Shown here: piece by piece, positions 1 through 11,400 of the stretch
Position numbering within the stretch: position 1 is the stretch's first letter
Layout of the letters: every line of letters starts with the position of its first letter
Source of the DNA: Platycnemis pennipes
Lineage: Eukaryota > Arthropoda > Insecta > Odonata > Platycnemididae
Direction of reading: 5' to 3'
NCBI GenBank assembly: GCA_933228895.1
Contig: OW121856.1
Coordinates: 15,703,805 to 15,767,804, forward strand
DNA length: 64,000 nucleotides
The notes under the pieces: generated by a model
Database searches by the model: none
What the model was told of the DNA's origin: nothing
The model's input: the letters and a program-made list of their open reading frames with translations, nothing else
Made by a program: the position numbers and the translations under genes

Positions 1-505
1 CTAGCATGGCTGGACTCCTGGTCCCAGTTCATCAATGTCCTTCTCCTCTTCTATTCCCAAGTTCCCTTGCCTATTGTTAGTGCCATGCAGTTCTTGTCAC
101 GTATTCATTACCCCTATGCTGAATCTCTTGTAAGTTTTATCAGCAGCTCTTCTGACTTAACACTAATGCACAGTATCGTATTCCACTTCTTGTTGCTGAA
201 TAACCTTCTAGCCTATTTCTCCCTCTCTCTGGAACCTCTCAACCTATTTACATAGACCTTTTTGCCACTTTTCTCTCACACTCTTCATACCCCTCCTAAG
301 TCTATTGCTTGTTTCCTTAAATTTTATTTCGCCTTGCTGTGTTTAAATCTTTCTATTTCCATCATTCTACTATTTCCTCCATAGTTTGTGCCAACACCCA
401 ATGTGTCTTGACCACTCTTGTGTCTGCTGCACCATACTGCTTGATTTTCTGCATCTTTCCTCATACCTGTAAACTAATTCCTGATATTCTCTCCGATTCA
501 CAACT
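1..505 (-). mobile_element. RTE-type LINE remnant, cut by window edge
   Basis: Read on the minus strand, this stretch runs parallel to the plus-strand LINE remnant at 50480-50960. Shared phrases include a block ending ATGGCACTAA, the segment reading GAAGAGCTNCTG, and CAGGAATTAGT at the other end. It lies just before the RT-encoding part of the element. Heavily mutated; no open frame. Confidence 0.6.
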
Positions 506-3258
506 ACAGTTTTTTCACACTGTTTCTAATCTTGGCCCAACCATATGTAATCTAGTTAATATATTTCCACGTGTCCCCCTGCATACAATGCAATACAATG
601 TTTAACACATGAGGAATTGTCTCCTGCAAGCAGCTCGTCTATCGCTGTGAATGAGTCTTGAAGACATGACAATATTGGAAAAAAGATATTGTTTTTAAAC
701 ATGCAATGCAGTATCAGTTTAATAACTTTTTGGAAACATATCATCGCTATGCCTCCTAGAACTTTCACATGGTTTCATTTCATGCAAAAAAATTTGTGTA
801 CCATTTTTATTACTTATCTATGTTAGCTCTTCAAATCTTATTTGTATTATTGCAATAAAGAGTTGTATTTTTGAAAACTATTCTTTAATTTGTTTTTCAT
901 TGAATGCAGCTGCTAAAGTCTTTTCTGTTATTATCAACTTTATATTTAGGATTCGAGAGATTCGAGAACCTCTTAGGATTCGGATTCGGGTTCGAGAAAA
1001 TTTAGGATTCGTCCCACCTCTAGTATAATGTTTCACTTAGTGGCAATGGACATAATTTCACTTCAATTCAAATACCAGTTAATATAATCCATAATCTTGC
1101 CTACTGCATGTATAACTAATTGCAAGTACTTGCCATAGAAAATTTAAAAAATGATATGATGTGGCTACAAATGACTCAGGCCTACACCAATCAATCTATA
1201 AAATATTGCTTTGACTCGTGGATAATTTGGCATTTAGACAGTTAAGTCTTGGATAGTTATTGATTTCCTGGCAGGCATAGTCATGGTAGGTTTGTAATAG
1301 ACTATTTAAGTTGAAAATGGACTAAATATAGTTTTAATTATTAAAATGAATTAGTATATTGTTAAAATAAAATTTTCCAATAATCGTAATCACTTCTTTA
1401 GCATTTTATGTAAAATTATTTTTCTAGACCTAGAATAGGTAACTATTAGCAATATTCTACATTACATATTCTACAGTAGAATATACACGTAGATTACGCA
1501 TTTCCTACACAGAATATTCTACTGACCCAACCCTGTCCATCGCATATTAGAGGAATCAACCGTATACATAATAACAGTAAATAGATTCATACAAGAAATC
1601 TTTTGTTGATGATTCGGGCAACACATAATACATACAAAAAATGCTGGAAGCCTACTTCGCAGGATAAAACCACTGGGATGAAAGCACTTGAAGCAATAAC
1701 CTGATGTAAAGTTTGATCGACTCCATAACTGGGCGCACCAGAAGGCGTGTCAAGGGACTGCACCAGTGAGCATTGCTCACCCTTACCACAAACACAAAAA
1801 TAGAGCCCTTGATGGATGAATGTTTGCATTGTATATTGTTAGTGTGTTTATTCGTGAAAGAGAAACTTACAGCTAAAGCAATATAGTGGCTGAGGATATT
1901 CTACGTGTACCTAAAATTTACCCTCGTTGCCATGGCCACGTAAGTACTCTTTTTATAAATCCTAGCTTTCTCTTCGCTCGGCCGCATATTTCCCGGATGT
2001 GTCTTCCCCACGATAATTCTTTAGTGATTGTAACTTAAAATACTAAATTAAAACTACCCCGTTTGGACACTACGAAACCAAGAGTTGCAATACTACTACC
2101 CTAAAGAACACATTTAGGTGCAGTAATGAGACACGTGAATTATTTGCCATAATTGACACAAAATTGTTGATTAATGCAAAGTAGTATAATATGGTTTAAT
2201 TCGGTAATAATTTCTATAAATGGATTAGATTATGAACTTATTTGTAGGACATCGTGAGCTGGTTGTGTTGGTTGGCACTATTGACAGTGTAATAGGTTTT
2301 TTGTGTCGCATGTGCTGCGTGGTGCTATGACTTATGATATAGGGCGTAAAAAAATGTTGCTGTAGTATATGATTGGTGATGACTCCTCCACCTGCCGCAG
2401 ACCTTTGAGGTAGCTCTCAGGGTAGACGTAAGTGGGCGACGGTATCACGCCTATCCATTTCTGAGTGTGTGACATGTAAATGCGTGGCATTTCCCCACTC
2501 TTTTTCTCCTCTCGTCTGACGAAGGTGGGATGTCATAACAGGGGCTGTCGCGGGTTGGCGCCGCATCCTCCGTCCTCGTGGAAGGGTCTGCAGCTGGTGC
2601 TTGCTCGCTCCCCATCCTCCCAGGGCTTCGGGCGATGCTCGCGCCTCTGCCGGCGGCGTCCTCATCAACAGACAGTTGCCGAGCATTCCCCGTCGGTAAT
2701 GACTTCCTGCATTCTGATGGCCGGGTGTCACTGTTCTCTCTGCATGTAACGTAATGTGCGTTCCTGGGAACGGAAGGCAACTGACTCCAGTTGGTGGAAC
2801 TGCACCGGGAGGCTGAACCAATGACCACTGAGCTATTCCAGTTGGATACGTAGGTCTGTTTCTTTGTAATTATGTTTCTCGACCCTGGTATTCCATGTGG
2901 AATGCCCAAGGTCAAATGTATTGCCCTTATCGCTGGGAATCTATTAGAATGGTAAACCTCACATCACATCATAGCTGTATTTCACTGCCTGAGTAAGGTA
3001 TATCTGATGTATCCTTATCTCTGTGCTCCACCATATGTTGTTAGTCGGAGGAAACAACATACCCATGGTTGGCCTGTTTTGTGTGGATTAACTCTGTGTT
3101 AAGTTCTCGCTTCTGGGCAGAGGGGGTGGCAGATTCTTTCCCTATTTGTCTGGTAGCTACCCATTATGGTCTGTGTCCCACTTGGTCAAATGTTTGGTTT
3201 TGGCCTATCCAAATAACCCTATCTGATGAGTATTTGATCTACATGTACATAATACCCC
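506..3258. other. No gene recognised
   Basis: AT-rich, apart from a GC-rich patch at 2400-2830 where open frames exist on both strands but none shows codon logic or splice sites. A motif built on repeated ATTCG/GGATTCG at 948-1012, followed by CCCACCTCTA, looks like the end of a small hAT-type MITE. Nothing else can be supported. Confidence 0.5.
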
Positions 3259-4293
3259 GCAAGCCACCATAAAGATGTGTGGCGGGTGTAAATTCACACC
3301 AAACATGCATTACTTAAAAAGGATCAGTAATTATTTTAGTCTAACCTTCACAATTTAAAATAAAAGATAAAATTGCAAAGGAAGCATGCAAAAACATTCT
3401 GATACAAGGACTAGCTTAGGGTTCTTAAACCAACATGCAACTACGTATGCTATCCATAGCTATACTCGTTTTTATGCTAGTTTGGATATCTGTCAGTTCA
3501 GCAATCAATTACTCTAATTTTGTGATTATGGTCCAGTCTGCCATATTCTGACAGTGATTCCCATTTTAATTCATGTAATGGACTGGTTACGCTAATGTAG
3601 AACTATCATACCGTCCCTCTTTTAAATCTTGCTTATCTTCGCTGCACACTTTCAAGTTCATTATTTAGGCCTATTTAATATGGATCCCATATACTGGCAG
3701 CGTATTCCAAATGCGGTCTAAAAAGGTAAAAGTGCTCTTTTGATGATGCGATCTGTGTTACTATTTCTTACGGTCGGTCGTTCAACGCTCCAAACATTGA
3801 CTTCACCTCGGCTTCCTAGACAGTTAAACATATTGACGGTTCCGGAACTTAATAACTTTCGAAGAATCCTACCGTTCCGGACTACACTTCCATACCAAAA
3901 CATGCAAAACAAGACGGCTATCTTATATAACATATCGCAAGAGCTATTTCTTATAGGCTCAGATAAGATTAACAATATTAGAGAGATTGTCGTACCGACA
4001 GATTTAAAATGCCATTTTTCCGGCGTACCATAAGAGAGAACAATAGGCAGCGTAGCAAAGGGGTAGGTTAAATATAGACAAGAGTAGTCTGTAGTGCATT
4101 ATGCATGTAATAACAACCAATAATCCCTTTCTTATTTCGTATAGATATTAACCATCTAGCTGCATTAGACCCTATTATCTAGCATGTCTCTATTAAATAT
4201 CCTAGTTGCATGTCACTAGTGCATGTTTGATCTTCACCCCCTGCCACACACCCTTGTGGTGGCTCGCAGGGTATTACGTGATGATGATGATGG
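3259..4293. repeat. Interspersed element bounded by inverted hairpin motifs, (TGATGA) tail
   Basis: The motif GCAAGCCACCAT...GTGTGGCGGG at 3259-3286 recurs inverted at 4240-4271. Each copy is itself a hairpin (GCCAC paired with GTGGC). The right copy is followed by GTGATGATGATGATGG (4278-4293), a LINE/SINE-like 3' tail. The interior contains no recognised protein. Best read as retroelement debris; family unknown. Confidence 0.45.
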
Positions 4294-4639
4294 TATAGAT
4301 GTAAGTGCCAACGTCGCCGTGGGCGACGTGGGAAAATTTTTGTTAAAATGCCAGCGTAGCTCAGAGCGACTCTTTTTCCGAAAGCTATAAATGTAAATAA
4401 AAATTAAATGATTCATACTTTTATGCTTTACTCCATTTTTACTAACCTCAGGCTACATTCTGTTTAACTTTTTCGCACATGAATTTATTTTCAAATTTTT
4501 AAGCTTAATTACATACTGTCATTTTCTTTCTGACGATAATTTTCTGTTAAAGAGATGCAATTTTAGCATAAAATTAGGCAATTCTGCAAGGCACTCTGTG
4601 AAAATCTGTGAAGTTTAAACGTAATACTACTGCCATATA

Positions 4640-7544
4640 CAGTAAAACCCCATATTTGCATTATTGGAATTTACGTTTTCCCGCAAATTTCAATACAATG
4701 TGCTGACTAAAAAAATAATTTCCCTTCTAAAACAGTTACTCGTGCATATTAGCCCTTACAAACCATCTTTTGGCATCCTTTCATACATATGTACTCAAAA
4801 ATACAAGAGAGAGAGCAGTAACAAGAACTATTTTCGGGAAGAATTTGAATGTGGCGGGACACAATGCCACTAGTGTCGGAAATTTGAACTACATCATCTC
4901 GTTATCTGTCTGCAAGGAAAAGATTCATGATATGAAATGAATGTATTGTAGGATTACCCAGCTAATAATAAATACAATGTAAGAACTCCTGTTGGAATGT
5001 TGACAATATTGATTTAGTACTGAATTTGATATGATCAAGAATGAAAGCGACTTCTGAACCAGATGTGATGAAACGTGATAAATGCCGGAACTATATAACG
5101 TGACCAATAACTGGGATCATTTACGCTGACTTGATTCAACAGTTATAACAATTATGGGTTACTTAAATATAATACTTATTGAAACTCGCATTATCCCATT
5201 CAAACCACACTGCATCGCAAATAATTATAATATTTAAAAATTATGAAGTTGCACGACAGTTTGCACTAGTAGAATGGCAAGGTAGTTCAGATACTCGTGT
5301 GTTGCTAAGTTACCCTCAATTAGTACGGAAAATAGAATTTATCCTGCTTGAAAATGGAAAGGCGAGGTGAAAAATGGACATTTTCATTCGAGGACAAAAT
5401 GAAAATTTTAGGGCAAGTTGATGCCCATATTGGAAATCAAATTGATCTGGCGAAGCAACTCAGATTGCCGGTCTCGACACAGAATACCATAGTGAAAAAT
5501 CGTGATGCGATTGTAAAACATGCAAACCAGTGAGGACATTCGTCAAAAAGAGAAAATATGTAAAGAATTCCCGGTATAAAGATTTAGAACGAATGCTGAA
5601 AGTAGTTTTTAGGTGCAAGAACATCAAATGTCCCTGTGAATAGCATCATCTTACAAGAAAAAGCATTGCATATCGCCACAAGATTGGGAATTGAAGATTT
5701 CACATCATCCAATGGTTGGTTGGATAGATTCAAAAATAGGTACAATCTTGTATACAAGACTGTGATCGTGGTGAAAGTAAAGGTGTTAACATTGAGACTG
5801 CAATTCAGTGGAAAGTATCTGATCTGATTAGACTTCTGGAAGGCTACAGCCCAAAAGATGTTTTCAATTCAGACGAGACAGGATTATTCTTTAATGTGCT
5901 GCCAGCAAAAACAAGTGTGCTTCAGAGGGGAGCAGTGTCATGGAGGGTCCCTTAGTAAACAAAGACTCACTGTCTTATTCATCACAAATGCAGATGGAAG
6001 TGAGAAACTTCAGCCGCTAGTGATTGGCAAATCAAAAAGTCCTAGGTGTTTCAAGCATGTAAAACAGATGCCCAAGATACACCGCAAATATCAAAGCATG
6101 GAGGATCTCAGCAATATTTGAGAATCAGCTTCGTGCTCTGGATGAGAAAATGGGGTCGCAGAACAGGAAAATTCTGCTCTTTATTGATCAGTGCCCAGCC
6201 CATCCACTGAACGTACAATTGAAATTAAGAAATGTACAGTTAAAATTTTTTCCTGCAAACTGTACCAGTGAGCTCCAATCATTGGATTTAGGAATAATTC
6301 ACTCATTTAAGGTGCATTATCAAAGAATGATTGCACAGAAATTGATATCTCTGCATGATTGTGGTAGGGACATAAAGACAATCAAATTGAGTGTACTGGA
6401 TGCCTTGCACTACATATCATGGGCCTGGAAACAGGTTAAGGACTCTACAATATATAACTGCTTTAGAAGAGCAGGATTTCATGTTGGTAGTGGCAAAGAA
6501 ATTCCAGTTGAATGTACTTGTGATGATGATACTCTAGACCAGGGGTCTCCAAACTTTTCAGCCTGCGTCCGCATCAACTATCAAACAGCAATTTGGGGGC
6601 CAACTACACACTCGAGGTCCAAATAAAGAAGAATCAAAACATAGATGTTGTTTATAATTATTTATTTAATATTATTTTATTCAGTTATTATTAAATAACA
6701 CATTGATATAATACACATGAACACCTGTATTATTGGGAATGGTGAATTTGTTTCCTGAATGCCATAAAGCAGACATTTCTAGCTTTAGATTTGAATTCCC
6801 TAAGTGACAGTGACCTGAGACTATCATCAGTCAAGTTTGTTCTCAAATTGTTCTTCACGTATTTCATTCTTGAAAATGTTTCTTCCCGCAAGTATATTGT
6901 TCAAAAGATATAAAGGTACCTTGTTGCAAAAGTTTTGACTTTAGGATAGTCTTCCTTGAGCAAAAACTGGTAAAAACCCACCAGTCCTTCCTTGAACTTG
7001 TCCCTAAGGGGGTTAGTTGCTGAGCGCCTCTATTTTAATTCGGTAAAAACATTACGTCCACGTAAGCGACGGTTGATCTTGGCAGGATACCCGTTAATAT
7101 CCGTAATTTTTTACCTCAGATAGAAAGGTCTCCACGGGCCGGATGAGAGGGCCTCGCGGGCCGCATCTGGCCCGCGGGCTGCAGTTTGGAGACCCCTGCT
7201 CTAGACAATGACTGGAATCTTCTAGAGACAAATAGACAAATTATACTTTCTCAGAGTTTGTCAAATTAGATTCTTGTGTTGTGACAACTGCAGTAGTGTG
7301 TGTAGATGACATTCTGGATAAACACCTGGAGGAAGATGTAGATGAGGACACAGAGGATGAAGAGACTCCTTTACTTTCATACCAAGACACAGTATGTGCT
7401 GTTCACACACTAAGGCATTGCTTGTTAGGTGGAAACTGCAGTGAGCAAATGCTTGATGAACTTCAAAAAATTGAATATAAAGTGCATGATATCAATAGGC
7501 AAAGGAAGCCAAAGCAGTTGAAAATATCAGACTTTTTTTGCTAA
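4640..7544 (+). pseudogene. Tigger/pogo transposon with broken transposase, hAT inserted
   Basis: A left terminus CAGTAAAACCCCATATTTGC follows TA at 4638-4639, as expected for pogo/Tigger elements. Transposase pieces follow in several frames. 5354-5533 is the CENP-B-type N-terminal helix-turn-helix (WTFSFEDKMKILGQVD). 5636-5760 is the second HTH (EKALHIATRLG, SNGWLDRFKNR). About 5850 carries the first catalytic Asp ([10 protein letters not shown]). 6174 onward carries the second (LLFIDQCPAHP) and third (SLDLGIIHSFK). The C-terminus, KQLKISDFFC, ends at 7544. Stops and frameshifts separate the pieces, so it is dead. The matching right terminus was not found. A hAT element splits the C-terminal part. 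Confidence 0.88.
6540..7198. mobile_element. Non-autonomous hAT element, 659 bp, TSD CTCTAGAC
   Basis: Ends are CAGGGGTCTCCAAACT and its inverted copy, flanked by a perfect 8-bp duplication CTCTAGAC at 6532-6539 and 7199-7206, the hAT hallmark. The minus strand of 6770-6910 still reads like a hAT transposase dimerisation region (EETFSRMKYVKNNLR, LTDDSLRSLSL), so it is an internally deleted copy of a coding element. It lies in the Tigger coding region. Confidence 0.93.
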
Positions 7545-8306
7545 GTAATTTGTTAATCATTAGATTTTTTCAATGATTCCTGATAGCAAGCAACACTGAA
7601 ATGACACTACTGCCATCGTAATTGTTGCTTATATTTACAATATCTTCTTTCAGTACTCTCAACTAGATACATTATTGTGCGTAGGATCCACATTACCTGA
7701 AAATTGCATTTTCATTAAGTTATTTTTTTTATTTGTTCATTTTTTCTTGGTTTTGTGCAATACAATGTAGTCCTAATTTATTTTATATTATGGCAAAGAA
7801 AGACAAAAATATTTTGCTTTTTATTTTATTAAGTTTAAATATTTAATGTTATGTTTCACAGTAAATGAAGAAAGATGTAGTTAAAGAAATAAATAATACT
7901 ATTCCTCTGTTTCAGTTTATCAGCCTGCTTTTTATTTTTACAGCCCTATGTCTTCCTTACTCTCTGGCGGTTCCATTACACCACATAGGGAATGATTAAA
8001 CATCTACCTATCATCAGCCAAGTTACTTTCGTTCACAAACCAAAGTTACCTCTTAAAATTTACAAACAAAGACCAGCTGGACAAACTGGTGGGACATGCT
8101 GGTGTGAATGCATTAATACTTCTACTTCAAAGCAATGCACTCCTAATTATAAGCATTAAAAATAAAAGAAATTATAAGTAAGTCAATACCTCAACTATTA
8201 TCCTTTCACCTTTGCTTAGAAAAACTCATGCAAACTCAGGAAGCGAAGAAGTGTAAGAATGCATCTAATAAGTCTATTGAAATAAATCATTTCATACATA
8301 GCTCAC
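7545..8306. other. TMEM63 intron, nothing recognised
   Basis: AT-rich sequence between the Tigger 3' coding end and the donor of TMEM63 exon 9. No TE terminus, exon or RNA gene could be supported. Confidence 0.4.
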
Positions 8307-8457
8307 CACTTGTCCAATTTCTTTAGAGAAATTGAAGTGATCCAGCAGGTTCACCACAATGACTGGAGTAGTCAAGAAGAAGAGGATGACGAACAAGAAC
8401 AAGTTGATGGCAAAGGCCTTCAAATACCACAGCTTGGGTTCAACAGACAGGTTCTCC
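8307..8457 (-). CDS. TMEM63: TMEM63 exon 9 (pore-domain helix), last exon visible
   Basis: Acceptor TTTCTTCTTCCAG, donor GTG|GTGAGC; 151 bases. It encodes [19 protein letters not shown], then the helix [17 protein letters not shown], then [12 protein letters not shown]. It ends in phase 0, so the next exon should start a new codon. That exon is not found in 1-8306. Confidence 0.93.
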
Positions 8458-11400
8458 CTGGAAGAAGAAAGAGAAGTTTCTCAAATAAGAATGATTCCTT
8501 CGCAGCATCCTGTTTGATGAATGATCATGCCTTTTTCAGAATGATTATTTACCTTCCCAAGATGGGTAGAAATTAAAAATTAGGATACTGAAAATTTCAA
8601 CATTAGAACAAAAGAAAGTCTTAACAGGGAAATAAAATGTCATTCACTATTCTAAATGAATCAATTGTCAATTCTAATTTTCATACTTGCACAGCCCATT
8701 GTCACTCTTTATCCAAAAATGGCAACAATAATTGAATACAAGTGAGCTAGGATCATACTTAAATGTTAGACATAAAAATTTAACCATTAGATAATATAGA
8801 AGAGTATTGAAAAAATACATTAAATCATTACCCAATATTAATTCACAGCCATTGATTAAAAAATAAAAATTCAAGATGAAAGAACATTACAGATTTCAAT
8901 TTAAATAAATAGCACCAATACTCCACGTAACAAAATAGAAACTTGTCTATTTCTTCTTCTGGGGGATTAGAGTTGTCAATGCCTATGAATCTTTCTCGGC
9001 GTTTTCCCAAACCCAAAGGTTTTCTCAGCATTCCGATGATTGTAAAAAGCTTTCGGAAGTCTTCCGCATTATCATTCTGTAAAATGGCAACGTTTCACCC
9101 ACTCTACTACGGCTGAAGTCTGCCTGGCCTGAGGATGCCCACAGTAGTGGGTGAAACGTTGCCATTTTACAGAATGACAACGCGGAAGACTCCCGTAAGC
9201 TTTTTACAATTGCCTATGAATCTTTCTCACCTAGTTTTTACTTTGATTAAAAGATAGCTACTTTTGAAAATTAACAACAGCATTCTTTAACAGACCAATA
9301 CTGCTTACAAAGGCTCCACATGCCACGGCAGAAACCTGCTTATGGTCCAGCACGGGAAGAGCAACAAATTTTGTCACATTTTAAGACTCTGTTCCCAATT
9401 TCCACCATTAAAACTCCCATAGTTTAAAATTCCCTTCTTTGTTCTCCATTAACGCATAACAAAAGGGTTTTACTCAAGTGTGAAACACAGATATCAAGTG
9501 CCATCACCAGTAGATGTCTGACGGGGGAGGAGCAAAGTCCACCCTCCACTGATGAGGCTCCAGTTGGTGGCTCAACGATGAGGCTGGGGGGCTCCCTGCA
9601 CACTGGCAGCTAATGTTGTGGTCCTCCCGAATGCTACTGGCCTCGGCTACCGAAGACATTGTCACAAATGCAATACCAAGGGGTCGACGCAGGGCATAGT
9701 TCCTCTCCTCATCAACGGAAACTCTGAGCTTTTGTTCCTCTTCAGAGTAGTAGTCAATAGCATCAACCTTCATGACAGAACCAAAATGTTATTACTACAA
9801 ATCCCCACAATGGAGTCATTTACCATATTTTTTTTATTGCCGAATATGATAGATTTTGTAAAATAAAAAGACCCGTATTTTGAATTAATGGATGAAGGCG
9901 ATACTTTGTGGAAGTTGCGAACGTTAAACATTGTAAATAAAACATATAAAGCTGAAAGTGGAAAGTACAAAGTTGTTTCATTTAAGGACCTGTATTTTTC
10001 CGTTTTTTGATCCGTCAATTATTTTTCGAGTTATAAGCGACAAAAAACTGATGTTTTTAACCCTTTCGGAAAAGTGGGCGTGCATGCGACCTCTTATGTC
10101 ATCCACTGCATCCAATCACAACTGAGCCCGCGAAGCTACTATGCCTTATCGCAATGGGGGGCACACAGCTGACTCTGCCAATGGAAGCGGTTTCGACAGG
10201 ATCTGTGCGAGAAGACCTTCCAACACCCCCCCTCCACTCCCATCCCTTTTCCTAAAAGCAGTCAAGGACGGGAGGAAGATGATGTCAATGATATCAAAGC
10301 ATGTTCTTCGGTGGGCTTCACATTTTGTTCATTTTAATTTGTTATTTATAAGTGAATGGCTCTGGTTAGAAGATTAATTTTTTCACTAAAATTCATTTTT
10401 CGTTTCCATCTAACGATTTCATGTATAAAATTGCGATTTCGGTTCTGAGTTAATGCCCCCATTATCTTTTAATGCACAAATTTTTACTATGCATTTATTT
10501 TTAGCAGTCTAAAATACAGTGTGGTGGCCTGGGGTCATGCCAGTTGTTCCTCCAGGCTATTTAAACTTCAGATATGGGCAATCAGCATGTTGATGGGTGT
10601 TAACAAATATACTAGTTGTAGGCAATTTTTCAAAGAGCTCAACATCTTGACTCTTCCATGTATTTACATTTATTTAGCTACTATATATGGCAAGGGAAGT
10701 CACTACGCATATATGTTACCTGGGAAGCAGAGTAACCAAAGATGGACGAAGCAAGAAAGAAATAGTGATTAGAATAGCCCAGGCAAAGAGGGATTTCTGT
10801 CAAAAGAAGAATCTACTTACAGCTGGAAATACAAGTTTATAAGTAAGGAAGCAATTCATCAAAATGTATGTCTGGAGCATGTTCCTTTACGGCAGTGAGG
10901 CATGGACGATGACAGAAGCGGAGAAGAAAAGGATGGAAGCATACGAAATATGGTGATATCGAAGAATGATGAAGATAAAATGGATCGACTGAGTGACAAA
11001 TGAAGAAGACCTAAGAAGAGTGGGAGAAAAGAGAAGCCTGCTGAAAACTATAAAAAGAAGATGGGACAACTAATTCGGCCACATCTTAAGACATGATGGC
11101 CTGATGAAGACAATCGTCGAAGGAAAAGTGAACGAGAAGAATGGAAAAGGCAGGCCTCGTATGAGTTACATACAACAGGTCATAAAGGATGTGAAAGAGA
11201 GGAACTATGTTAATATGAAGAGGATGGCCGATAGAAGAATCGAGTGGAGGGCTGCGTCAAACCAATCCTAGGATTGTTGACCCCTGATGATGATATTTAA
11301 AGGAACAGCACCTAACTTTGGGTTTGATTGTAAATAAAGATGTGCACATGTACAACACCAGGAGAAGTAGAGACTTCAGAACTGTCACACACTCTCTCTT

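Noticed and set aside
2417..2915. Overlapping long frames on both strands in a GC-rich patch
   Set aside because: Frames exist on both strands because stop codons are rare in GC-rich DNA; no motif, splice site or family resemblance.
8310..8576. Plus-strand 88-codon frame
   Set aside because: Shadow of TMEM63 exon 9 on the minus strand.
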